DNA of 64,000 nt from Streptomyces lavendulae subsp. lavendulae (GTDB lineage: Bacteria; Actinomycetota; Actinomycetes; Streptomycetales; Streptomycetaceae), in contig NZ_CP024985.1 in assembly GCF_002803845.1 (NCBI RefSeq), forward strand, positions 7,389,501 to 7,453,500, given 5' to 3'. Each line of letters opens with the position of its first letter. Within the stretch, counting starts at the first letter, position 1. This document shows positions 22,829 through 30,043 of the stretch, piece by piece. The notes under the pieces were generated by a model that was given only the letters and a program-made list of their open reading frames with translations, searched no databases and was not told where the DNA came from. Made by a program: the position numbers and the translations under genes.

Positions 22829-24639
22829 CAGACGCCCTCCCCTTCGCCGCGCGAGGGCCCCGCGCCGCCCGCCGTGTCCTCCACCGCGCCGCCCGCGCCC
22901 ACGTACCAGGTGCGGTGCGCCTCCCCCGGGTAGGGAGGGGCGAACCGGCGCAGCTGCGCCTCCATTACGGTCCCGGGCACGGGGTGGGGGCGCACGGCGT
23001 TGCGCCGCACCAGTTCCGCCTCCCCGACCAGTACGACCACCTGGGTGACCAGCGCGTTCCGGCGCCGTGCCAGCGCACCGGCGAGGCCGCGCTGGCGTTC
23101 CGTCAGGGAGGTGGCGTCCCACACCACGGTGCCGCCCGCCGCCAGCGCCCGGTCCAGCCGCTCCAGCCCCTCGCGCAGCACCTCCGGGTTGGCCCGCTGG
23201 TCGGCGCGCGCACCGCGGGCGGAGCGCAGGTCGTCCAGGCTGACGTACGCGTCCGTTCCCGGCAGGCCCCGTGCGAAGGTGCTCTTCCCGCTGCCCGAGG
23301 GGCCGCACAGCTGCACCAGCCGCGGGAAGGTGCCGGCGTCGCGCCAGCGCCAGGTCGCCGCCACCGCCTCCTCGGGGGTGGACAGCGCGCCCCGCCCGTA
23401 GGCCTCGCGGGCCTCCGCCCAACAGCGGTCGGCGGCGTCCCCGTCCAGACCGGCCAGAGCCTCCCGCAGCCCGGTCCGCAGTCCGCCCAGGGGGTCCGGG
23501 CCGAGCAGGCCCGCCTCCTCGGCGTACAGCGCGGACCACTCGACGCATTCCCGCGCCCCGGGGTCGTCCTCCCCGCCCGGCAGCGCCGCCGCCAGTGCGT
23601 GCAGTACCCCGACGTCGGCCGCCGCCGCCATCCGGACCAGCCCGGCCCGCCGTTCCTCGTCCGGGAACGGCCGCCGCAGGGCCGGGTACAGCCCGACCAG
23701 GTCGGCCACCCGACGGGCGGTCGCCATTCCCAGCGGCCCCGCCGCGAGCCGCGCGCCGAGGGCGGCCCGGTGTTCGCGGTGCAGCGCGGCGGCCAGGACC
23801 CCGGCCAGCCGGGCGTCCCCGGTGCGGCCCGCGCCGTCGAGCCGGGCGGTGACCTCGGCGACGGCGCGCCCGACACCGGCCGCGGCGGCGTCCGCGGCGG
23901 CGTCCGGGTCCGCGTCGCCGTGCCCGTCGCGCCCCCCGGCCCGGTCCGGGCCGGATCCGACCGCGGCCAACAGCCCGGCCACGTCCGGCTCCGAGCCCGA
24001 ACGGACCGCCCACAGCGGGGCGTTCGCGCCGAGCCCGTTCGGGACGACGGGGGCGTACATCCAGTGGGTGTCGGTCTGTACGTGGCCGCCGCGGACCCAC
24101 TTGGCCACGCAGCGGCCGAAGTCCTCGCGCCGGAAGCCCGCCGTCGTGCGGACGACGTAGCCCTCCTGGCGGGTGGTGTCGACCCGCAGCCGGCGCAGCG
24201 CGCGTTCGTCGTAGACACCCCGCCAGAGCACGCGCGGCGTGGGGACGCCGAGCCGGCGCAGGAAGCGCACGGTCCCGTCCCAGTCGAGGCAGTGGTCGCC
24301 GTCCCATACGGAGAACCCGTAGAACCAGCTGTCGAGTTCCTCGTAGGCGAGCGAATGGCGGGCGTAGAGGTTCTCCCCGCACACCCGCCCGCCCTCGGGT
24401 ATGCCGGAGCCGATCCGGCCCTGGAGTCCCTTGACCCAGGCGCGTGACGGGTGGTGTCCCGAGTCGAGGGAGCGGGCGTGGAGGCCGTCCCGGTAGAGGG
24501 TGGTGTTCTCCCCGTCGAGCTTCTCGGTGACGACCACCTCCCGCCCGGCCAGCGCCGACGGCCCGCTCGCGCGCACGTCGTCCGGCGTGGCTCCCGGGGA
24601 CCACGGCAGGTGCGCCGTACGGGGGTAGTGCGTGCGCAT
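22828..24639 (-). CDS. RNA ligase fused to polynucleotide kinase-like P-loop domain
   Basis: A 603-residue fusion. Residues about 10-215 form an RNA ligase nucleotidyltransferase: motif I E-K-L-D-G-E with Lys40 as AMP acceptor, G-E-N-L-Y-A near 88, W-F-Y-G-F-S-V-W-D (105-113), motif IV E-G-Y-V-V-R (159-164) and motif V A-K-W (179-181). Residues about 220-435 are helical with no domain I recognise. Residues 438-590 form a kinase: Walker A G-P-S-G-S-G-K-S-T (446-454), L-D-D (468-470), W-D-A-T (507-510), and R-R-N as possible lid. It can be expected to phosphorylate 5'-OH RNA ends and join them to 3'-OH ends. AGGAG lies 8 bases before the ATG. It is the first gene of a two-gene operon with the end-processing fusion. 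Confidence 0.88.
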   Translation of the reverse strand: MRTHYPRTAHLPWSPGATPDDVRASGPSALAGREVVVTEKLDGENTTLYRDGLHARSLDSGHHPSRAWVKGLQGRIGSGIPEGGRVCGENLYARHSLAYEELDSWFYGFSVWDGDHCLDWDGTVRFLRRLGVPTPRVLWRGVYDERALRRLRVDTTRQEGYVVRTTAGFRREDFGRCVAKWVRGGHVQTDTHWMYAPVVPNGLGANAPLWAVRSGSEPDVAGLLAAVGSGPDRAGGRDGHGDADPDAAADAAAAGVGRAVAEVTARLDGAGRTGDARLAGVLAAALHREHRAALGARLAAGPLGMATARRVADLVGLYPALRRPFPDEERRAGLVRMAAAADVGVLHALAAALPGGEDDPGARECVEWSALYAEEAGLLGPDPLGGLRTGLREALAGLDGDAADRCWAEAREAYGRGALSTPEEAVAATWRWRDAGTFPRLVQLCGPSGSGKSTFARGLPGTDAYVSLDDLRSARGARADQRANPEVLREGLERLDRALAAGGTVVWDATSLTERQRGLAGALARRRNALVTQVVVLVGEAELVRRNAVRPHPVPGTVMEAQLRRFAPPYPGEAHRTWYVGAGGAVEDTAGGAGPSRGEGEGV

Positions 24640-24733
24640 GGTGGGGCTCCTGCCGGGTGACGGGGTGTCCGGTCACTCTAGGTATCCGGAGCAGGAGCAT
24701 CCACCCAATTTGCCGCCGCCACGGGCCCCGGCC

Positions 24734-25351
24734 TCAGTGGCACAGGGCCACGATGGACGGGTCGACCCTCCCGCGGGCCGCCGCGCACAGGGGCGCCATG
24801 TCGAACGTACGCCCCGGCGCGGGCCGGGCCGCGGGCGGCGCGGGCCGGCGGGCGCGCGGCTTGGCGGCGGGAGCGGGAGCGGGGGCGGCGGCGGGCCCGC
24901 GGTGGGCCGGCCCGCGGTGCGCCGGGCGGGCGGGGGAGTCGTCCCGGCGCGGACGGGCGGGCTCCGGGGCGGGCGCCGCTCCCGGCCCGTCGGCCCCGGG
25001 CCCGGCGGCGTCCGCGGGCGCCGGATCCGGCGGCGCAGCGGCCCCGGTCTCGGCGGGCGGAGCCTCCGGGAGCGGACCCAGGGGCAGTTCCCGCACCGGC
25101 GCCGGGCGGGCCGGGGCCGGTGCGGTACGGGCGGCTTCGGCGGTGCGGGGCGCCCCGGCGGGGTCCGGGGGCCGCACGGTCACGCACCCGGCGGTCAGCA
25201 CGAGCACGGCGAGCAGCAGCGGCACGGACAGCGGCACGGACAGAGGCACGGACCGGCGCGCGCGCAGTGCCGCGGTCGGCGGCGCGGTCCGCGGCGGGGG
25301 CGCGGGAACGGACGGGGCGGGGCGGCCCGGCAGGGCCCGGCGCGAACGCAT
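24734..25351 (-). CDS. Proline-rich lipoprotein, paralogue of 13271-13747
   Basis: A protein of about 205 residues. A long basic N-terminus precedes a hydrophobic segment (SVPLSVPLLLAVLVLTAG) with lipobox L-T-A-G-C. The Pro/Ala-rich region contains E-L-P-L-G-P-L-P-E-A and the tail P-L-C-A-A-A-R-G-R-V-D-P-S-I-V-A-L-C. Lipobox context (C-V-T-V versus C-V-S-V), the L-P-L-G-x-L-P motif and the Cys-bounded tail all match the other lipoprotein in this window. The unusually long pre-lipobox region makes the true start uncertain: GTG six codons earlier is also open, and an internal start may give a normal signal peptide. Function unknown; surface location inferred. Confidence 0.65.
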   Translation of the reverse strand: MRSRRALPGRPAPSVPAPPPRTAPPTAALRARRSVPLSVPLSVPLLLAVLVLTAGCVTVRPPDPAGAPRTAEAARTAPAPARPAPVRELPLGPLPEAPPAETGAAAPPDPAPADAAGPGADGPGAAPAPEPARPRRDDSPARPAHRGPAHRGPAAAPAPAPAAKPRARRPAPPAARPAPGRTFDMAPLCAAARGRVDPSIVALCH

Positions 25352-25720
25352 CCGCCCACCCTGCCGCACCGGAGCCCCGCCGGGCGCGCTCCTTCACACG
25401 GACGGGTGAGCCCCGCCCCCGGCACCGCCCCCGGAGAGCCGCGCGGCCGACCGCCCGCGCTCCGGGGGCCGATCGGCACGCTCCGTACGCGGTGCGCGGC
25501 GTACGGCGCTCGTGCCCTCCCGGCCGGTTACGTGGTCGGGCCAGCGGCTTTCACCCCGACGGCCCGCACGGCGCACTCTAGCAAGATCGACATAACCAGG
25601 TAATAAGGAGGTATAGGGACGGTAAAACGGATCCGGCGGCTCCGGGGCCGCCGCCGTAACCCGGGGGCCGCGCCCGCTGTTGCACACGCGGCGGGTCCAC
25701 CCACGGTGAACGGAGTTCCC
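25352..25720. other. Intergenic region with an AT-richer core
   Basis: A 369-base gap between the divergent lipoprotein and Nudix genes. Around 25580-25640 the GC content falls sharply and the plus strand reads ACCAGGTAATAAGGAGGTAT, including a perfect anti-Shine-Dalgarno complement (AAGGAGGT) with no start codon at a usable distance. TCGACA (25587-25592) and TATAGG (25612-25617) could be a weak -35/-10 pair with a 19-base spacer. A 21-codon frame on the other strand (ATG at 25592) has no ribosome site. It probably contains the Nudix promoter; nothing more is supported. Confidence 0.4.
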
Positions 25721-26728
25721 ATGCCCCAGCTGACCGACGACCCCGAGCGCACGGGCACCTGGATGACCCCGGAGGAGTACGGGGCCTCGCGCGCCGCCCT
25801 CTGGACCGGAGCGGTCGTCCTCGTCACCGACCCCGACGGGCGGATCCTCGTCCAGAGCGTCGACTACCGCCCCGACCGGCTCCTGCCCGGCGGCGCGGTG
25901 GACGCCGGCGAGTCGCCCGCCGCGGCCGCCGCCCGCGAGATGCGCGAGGAACTCGGCGTCGACGGCCACTACCCGCGCGGGCTCGCCGTCGACTGGATCC
26001 CCGCCGACACCCCCGGCTTCCCGCCCGAGATGCGCTTCCCCGGCGAGATCCTGCACGTCTACGACGGCGGCACCTGGACCCCGGAACGGATCCGTTCCGT
26101 CCGGCTGCCCGACCGGGAGATCACCGGCATCGACTTCGCGGAACCCGCCGACCTGCCGGCCCTGATGGACCCGGGCGACGCCCGCCGCGCCCTGTCCGCG
26201 CTGCGCGCCCGGATCAACGGCTCCGGACCCGCCCTGCTGGAGGACGGCCGCCCCACCAACCCCACCGACCTCGACCGGCTGGGCGTCCTGCGCACCCGGC
26301 GCACCCCGCAGCACGGCACCTGGCACCCCGGCCCGCTCCCCGCGCACCTGCCCGTACGGGAACGCTCCGGCTGGCTGTTCGCCCCCGACGGCCGGGTGCT
26401 CCTGCTCATCGCCCGCGCCACCGGCGCCGCGCACCTGCCGGGCCCGGCGGCGGAACCCACCGCCGGGGCGCTCGCGCTCGGCCACCGGTACGCCGACGGG
26501 GGCGCCTCGGCCCGCACGGCGGCCCGGCTCACGGCCCTCACCCCGGCCGTGGACCCGGCGTACGCCCGGCTGCTGGCCACCCCGGAGCAGGTCCGCGAGC
26601 TCAGCGACTGGGGTCCGGCCGGCCGGGAGGAACTCGCGTCGGTGCACGCGGCCCGCGCCCGCCTCGCCCTCCCCGCCCCGCCCCGGACCCCGCCCACGGA
26701 ACTGCCCGAACAGGGTCTGCGCTGGTGA
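25721..26728 (+). CDS. Nudix hydrolase with a second, degenerate Nudix-like half
   Basis: A 335-residue protein. The N-terminal half (about 25-180) has a perfect Nudix box, G-x5-E-x7-R-E-M-R-E-E-L-G-V at residues 58-80, so it should hydrolyse a nucleoside diphosphate linked to another moiety with Mg2+. The C-terminal half (about 205-335) begins R-S-G-W-L-F-A-P-D-G-R-V-L-L-L-I-A, resembling the first strands of a Nudix fold, but has no Nudix box (the matching region is L-P-G-P-A-A-E-P-T-A-G), suggesting a decayed or regulatory duplicate. The ATG has CGGAG 5 bases upstream; the GTG 15 bases earlier is an alternative. The next gene, an SRPBCC protein, follows after 51 bases. Substrate unknown. 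Confidence 0.85.
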   Translation: MPQLTDDPERTGTWMTPEEYGASRAALWTGAVVLVTDPDGRILVQSVDYRPDRLLPGGAVDAGESPAAAAAREMREELGVDGHYPRGLAVDWIPADTPGFPPEMRFPGEILHVYDGGTWTPERIRSVRLPDREITGIDFAEPADLPALMDPGDARRALSALRARINGSGPALLEDGRPTNPTDLDRLGVLRTRRTPQHGTWHPGPLPAHLPVRERSGWLFAPDGRVLLLIARATGAAHLPGPAAEPTAGALALGHRYADGGASARTAARLTALTPAVDPAYARLLATPEQVRELSDWGPAGREELASVHAARARLALPAPPRTPPTELPEQGLRW

Positions 26729-26779
26729 CGCCCCGTTCAAATCCCGCGCGGGCGGCAACCGGTCCCGCAGCATGGGGCC

Positions 26780-27310
26780 ATGAGCGACAGCGTGATCGAC
26801 TACACCCTCTACATCCAGGCGGATCCGGCCCGGGTCTGGCAGGCCCTGACCGAGCCGGCCCTCACCCGCCGGTACTGGGGCCTGAGCTTCGAGACGGACT
26901 GGGCGGTGGGTTCGCCCATGGCCTGGGTCGAGCGCGGCGCCCGCACCAGCGACCCGGCCCAGGTGGTCCTGGAGTGCGTCCCGGACCGCAGGCTCTCGTA
27001 CACCTGGCACACCTTCAGCCCCCAGTGGGCCGAGTCCGCCGGCATCGGCGAGGAGCTGCGCGCCGAGCTGGCGGCAGAGCCGCGCACGACGGTGACGTAC
27101 GAGATCGAGCCGGTCGGTGACACCCTCGCCCGCCTGACGGTCCGCCACGAGGGGTTCACCCCGGGCGGCACCCTCATCGGCATGTGCGCGCGGGCCTGGC
27201 CGATGCTCGCCTCCAGCCTGAAGACGCTGCTGGAGACGGGGGCCCCGCTGCCCGAACCGGGACACGAGTCCGGCCAGGGCGCAGGAGGGTACGAGGCCCA
27301 CGGGCGCTGA
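26780..27310 (+). CDS. SRPBCC/AHSA1-like domain protein
   Basis: A 176-residue START/Bet v1-fold protein of the AHSA1 (activator of Hsp90 ATPase homologue 1-like) group. It begins with the characteristic Y-I-Q-A-D-P-A-R-V-W-Q-A-L-T-E-P and continues Y-W-G-L-S-F-E-T-D-W-A-V-G-S. The segment Y-T-W-H-T-F-S-P and the C-terminal helix W-P-M-L-A-S-S-L-K-T-L-L-E-T-G close the fold. Such proteins bind hydrophobic ligands in a cavity; no enzymatic residues are evident. The family often pairs with an ArsR regulator, but no intact one is adjacent here. Same strand as the Nudix gene, possibly one transcript. The C-terminal 25 residues (PEPGHESGQGAGG) are disordered. Confidence 0.85.
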   Translation: MSDSVIDYTLYIQADPARVWQALTEPALTRRYWGLSFETDWAVGSPMAWVERGARTSDPAQVVLECVPDRRLSYTWHTFSPQWAESAGIGEELRAELAAEPRTTVTYEIEPVGDTLARLTVRHEGFTPGGTLIGMCARAWPMLASSLKTLLETGAPLPEPGHESGQGAGGYEAHGR

Positions 27311-27446
27311 CCCTCGCCGTCCGCCCCGCCCGGGCCGCGGCCCGCGTCTCCCCGGCGGACGGCCTCCGCTGCGCCCGGCGGAGGGGCGCAGCGCCCCGGG
27401 CCGGGACTGCGATCATGGAATTCGACCCTTGATCGGAGTGCTGGCC

Positions 27447-28181
27447 ATGGCATTTGAACACCACCGCGTCGTCATCACCGCCGCAGGACGGGACTTCGGG
27501 CGGACCCTTGCCCTCCGCTTCGCCGCGCAGGGCGCGGAGGTCCACCTCTCCGCCCGTACACCCGAAGCCGCGGCGCGGGTCCGCGAGGAGATCCTCGCCC
27601 AGGGGCACGACGCCGACCGCGTGCACGCGTACGCCTGCGACCTGACGGACCCGGCGTCCGTGCGGGGCTTCGCGGCCGCGGTCGCCGCCCGCGCGGGCCA
27701 CGTGGACGTCCTCGTCAACAACGGGTCCCGCTACCAGCACGGCACCGACCTGCTGTCCGCCTCCGACGAGGACGTGGTGGAGACCCTCGCCTCCGGAGCC
27801 ACCGGCACCGTCCTGGCGACGAAGGCCTTCCTCCCGCTGCTCCTGAAGTCGGGGATGCCGGACATCGTGACCATGGTCTCCGGCTGCGGGGAGCCGGGGA
27901 ACCAGCGCTCGGACGCCCACGACTCCTTCTACGCGGCCAAGAGCGCCCAGGCGGGTTTCACCGCGACCCTCTCCCGCCGGCTCCGCGACCAGGGCGTCCG
28001 CGTGATCTCCCTCTACCCGCCGGACTTCGACAACCACGATCCGCTCTCGCAGGCCTGGGAGGGCGCCCCGCGCACGGCGAAGGACCCGTTGACCGCCCAG
28101 TCGCTGGTGGACTGCGTCTTCTTCGCCGTCGGGCAGCCCCGCGACTGCTTCATCAAGGCGTTCCACTTCGAGCAGGTCTGA
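27447..28181 (+). CDS. SDR family oxidoreductase with atypical cofactor loop
   Basis: A 244-residue SDR. The cofactor motif reads T-A-A-G-R-D-F-G-R-T (residues 11-20) instead of T-G-x-x-x-G-I-G, so one of the usual glycines is Ala. Further landmarks are D-V-L-V-N-N-G-S (where N-N-A-G is usual), catalytic Ser in M-V-S-G-C, and Y-A-A-K in place of YxxxK with flanking F-Y-A-A-K-S. The active-site pair appears intact, but both nucleotide-contact motifs are altered. The ATG used has CGGAG 8 bases upstream; the TTG 18 bases earlier is an alternative. It acts in the cytoplasm on an unknown carbonyl or alcohol. A strong hairpin terminator follows. Confidence 0.85.
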   Translation: MAFEHHRVVITAAGRDFGRTLALRFAAQGAEVHLSARTPEAAARVREEILAQGHDADRVHAYACDLTDPASVRGFAAAVAARAGHVDVLVNNGSRYQHGTDLLSASDEDVVETLASGATGTVLATKAFLPLLLKSGMPDIVTMVSGCGEPGNQRSDAHDSFYAAKSAQAGFTATLSRRLRDQGVRVISLYPPDFDNHDPLSQAWEGAPRTAKDPLTAQSLVDCVFFAVGQPRDCFIKAFHFEQV

Positions 28182-28198
28182 GCCGGCCCGTCACCCCG

Positions 28199-28234
28199 CT
28201 CCGCGCCCGGGGTCCGGGGCTCCCGGGCGCGGAG
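28199..28234. terminator. Terminator hairpin after the SDR gene
   Basis: A perfect 13-base-pair stem (CTCCGCGCCCGGG / CCCGGGCGCGGAG) with a ten-base loop begins 18 bases after the stop codon. Confidence 0.8.
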
Positions 28235-28274
28235 GGTACCCCTGGGCGCCCCCCGTTCACGCCGGTCGTGTGGA

Positions 28275-28898
28275 ATGGGAGGCATGGGGATACGCGACCA
28301 CCAGACGAGCCGGCCGCCGGGAGGCGGTCCGGCGTACCCGGCCGCGGCGCCCGCGGGCACCGAGCCGGCCCTCCGCCGTCCCGTGGCGGACCCGGGGGAG
28401 GCACCGCAGGAGGCGTCCCGGGAGGCCGCCGTCCCCGGGCGGTGGCGCTACACCCGCCACCTCGACCGGCTGGCCGCAGTCGCCGCCGTCACGGGAGGGC
28501 CCCGGGCGGGCGGCCCGCGGGAGGCCGAGGCGGTCGCGGCCGTCCTGCGCGACCCCGACCCGGTGATGGCCGAGAGCGCGGTGGTCACCCACCTGGACCG
28601 CCGCGCGCCGCGGCTGCTGCCCGGCACGGAGTTCCCCGACTGGGCCCGCGCCCTGCACCCCGTCCTCGACGGCCACGCCTTCCCGGCCCGCAGGCTGCGC
28701 GAGTGGAGCCTGCTCAAGGCGATCGAGGCGGGCACCGACTGGAACCCGGCCGAGCTCGCCACGGCCTCCGACTGGTGCCAGAACACGGCCGCCCGCTCCC
28801 TCGCCTCCCGCGAGGCCCTGACCCTCCTCGCCGCTTCCGCCCGCACCCGTCGCGTGCGCAACACCGCCGCCCAGCGTCTGCGCAGGAGCGCGGCATAG
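28275..28898 (+). CDS. Conserved-looking hypothetical cytoplasmic protein
   Basis: A 207-residue protein. The first 50 residues are Pro/Ala-rich and probably disordered. The remainder is helical: G-R-W-R-Y-T-R-H-L-D-R-L-A-A-V-A, E-A-V-A-A-V-L-R-D-P-D-P-V-M-A-E-S-A-V-V, L-R-E-W-S-L-L-K-A-I, T-D-W-N-P-A-E-L, W-C-Q-N-T-A-A-R-S-L-A, and a basic tail. The DPDPVMAESAVVTHLDRRA pattern resembles a HEAT-like helical repeat. Two ATG codons three apart are possible starts; neither has a strong ribosome site. Terminators flank it on both sides, making it monocistronic. Function unknown. Confidence 0.68.
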   Translation: MGGMGIRDHQTSRPPGGGPAYPAAAPAGTEPALRRPVADPGEAPQEASREAAVPGRWRYTRHLDRLAAVAAVTGGPRAGGPREAEAVAAVLRDPDPVMAESAVVTHLDRRAPRLLPGTEFPDWARALHPVLDGHAFPARRLREWSLLKAIEAGTDWNPAELATASDWCQNTAARSLASREALTLLAASARTRRVRNTAAQRLRRSAA

Positions 28899-28902
28899 GT
28901 CC

Positions 28903-28930
28903 GGTACGGGGTGTTGCCGCACCCCGTACC
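28903..28930. terminator. Terminator hairpin
   Basis: A perfect 11-base-pair stem (GGTACGGGGTG / CACCCCGTACC) with a six-base loop begins five bases after the stop codon of the hypothetical gene. Confidence 0.78.
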
Positions 28931-28974
28931 CGGCCCCACACTCACCCTCAGGCAGTCGGCGCCGGGGGGCACAG

Positions 28975-29901
28975 ATGTGGCGGTTCATCCTTCTCGTTCC
29001 ATCCGTCCTGCTGCTCGGGGCGGCCTGCGCCTGGCGGATCCGGGCCTTCCGGCGGATGGCCGGGCCACCGGTCCGCACACCCCGGCGCGCCGGGGAACCC
29101 CTGACGGTCTACGAGGTGGCCTACCTGCGCGACGGCCGGCGTGCCGTCGCCGAGACCGCGATGGCGGTGCTCCACGCCAACGGCCGGCTCCCGGTGGTCG
29201 GCACCTACGGGGTGTCGCCCGCGGGGCGGCCCCGCGAGGAGGTGGAGGCCGCGGTCTTCGCGGCGCCCGGCAACCGGCCCGCGCGCGACGCCCGGGCGGT
29301 CCGGTCGGCGGTCACGGCCTCGCCCGCCGTCGGCCGGGTCGTCGCCCGTCTGGTCGCGCAGGGCCTGGCCGTGGACGAGGCGTACGCCGGGCGGGCCCGG
29401 CGGGCCGAGGTCCTCGAAGCGGTCGCGGCGGTGGCGGCGGGCTGCGCGGGCGCCGGGGCCGTCGTCTGGTCCGTCCTCGCCGGGGACGGACCGCTGTGGC
29501 CGCTCGTCGCCTTCGCCCTCCCGCTCGGCGCCTGGGCGGTGGTGCGCGTCCGGCGTCCCCGCCGGTACGCCCTGGGGCACGGCACGCGGACGGGTCGCGC
29601 CCTCTACCGTGCGACCCTGGCCGACGACGCCTGGGAGCCGCGCCCGGCCCGGTCCGTCCAGCTGCCCACCCGGATCCGGGCGACCGTCGCAGCCGCGGCC
29701 CTGCGGGGCGTGACTCCCGGCGGGGGGCTCGCGGAGCTGGCCACGGCCCTGGCGGGCCCGCCCCCGCCGGTCCGCCCGAAAACCACCCCGGCCGGCTCGC
29801 GGGAGACCTCCGCCCCCACGGTCTCGGACCCGCCGGCCCTGGGGGGAGTGGGCTGCGGTGGCGGCTGCGCGGGATGCGGCGGATGCGGGGGAGGCCTGTG
29901 A
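28975..29901 (+). CDS. TIGR04222-type membrane protein with Cys/Gly-rich tail
   Basis: A 308-residue protein of the TIGR04222 type. An N-terminal membrane segment (residues 3-20) precedes a soluble domain starting L-T-V-Y-E-V-A-Y-L-R-D-G-R-R-A-V-A-E-T-A, the recognisable family opening. Two further membrane helices lie at about 150-190 (AAGCAGAGAVVWSVLAG, PLVAFALPLGAWAVV). A second soluble segment contains G-V-T-P-G-G-G-L-A-E-L-A. The end is a cluster of four Cys among Gly residues (G-C-G-G-G-C-A-G-C-G-G-C-G-G-G), strikingly low in complexity and characteristic of the family. Its function is unknown; the tail might bind metal or be processed. Monocistronic between two hairpins. Confidence 0.85.
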   Translation: MWRFILLVPSVLLLGAACAWRIRAFRRMAGPPVRTPRRAGEPLTVYEVAYLRDGRRAVAETAMAVLHANGRLPVVGTYGVSPAGRPREEVEAAVFAAPGNRPARDARAVRSAVTASPAVGRVVARLVAQGLAVDEAYAGRARRAEVLEAVAAVAAGCAGAGAVVWSVLAGDGPLWPLVAFALPLGAWAVVRVRRPRRYALGHGTRTGRALYRATLADDAWEPRPARSVQLPTRIRATVAAAALRGVTPGGGLAELATALAGPPPPVRPKTTPAGSRETSAPTVSDPPALGGVGCGGGCAGCGGCGGGL

Positions 29902-29903
29902 GG

Positions 29904-29929
29904 TCCGCCCGGACCTGCGGCCGGGCGGA
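29904..29929. terminator. Terminator-like hairpin
   Basis: A 9-base-pair perfect stem (TCCGCCCGG / CCGGGCGGA) with an eight-base loop lies directly after the TIGR04222 gene stop codon. Confidence 0.65.
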
Positions 29930-30043
29930 GCGGAGGGCGTAGTACCGAAAAGCTCGCCATCCGCCGTTCGGGGGTTTATCTTCTGCATACCTGGCCGGGT
30001 AACAGCGTTGGACCGATGCCATTCCGCTGGAGGATGACTCTCC

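Noticed and set aside
25528..25592. A 21-codon minus-strand frame (MSILLECAVRAVGVKAAGPTT)
   Set aside because: No ribosome site on that strand and too short to judge.
26725..26750. GTTCAAATC resembling a tRNA T-loop
   Set aside because: No pairing stem and no cloverleaf can be built; it is an intergenic coincidence between two genes.
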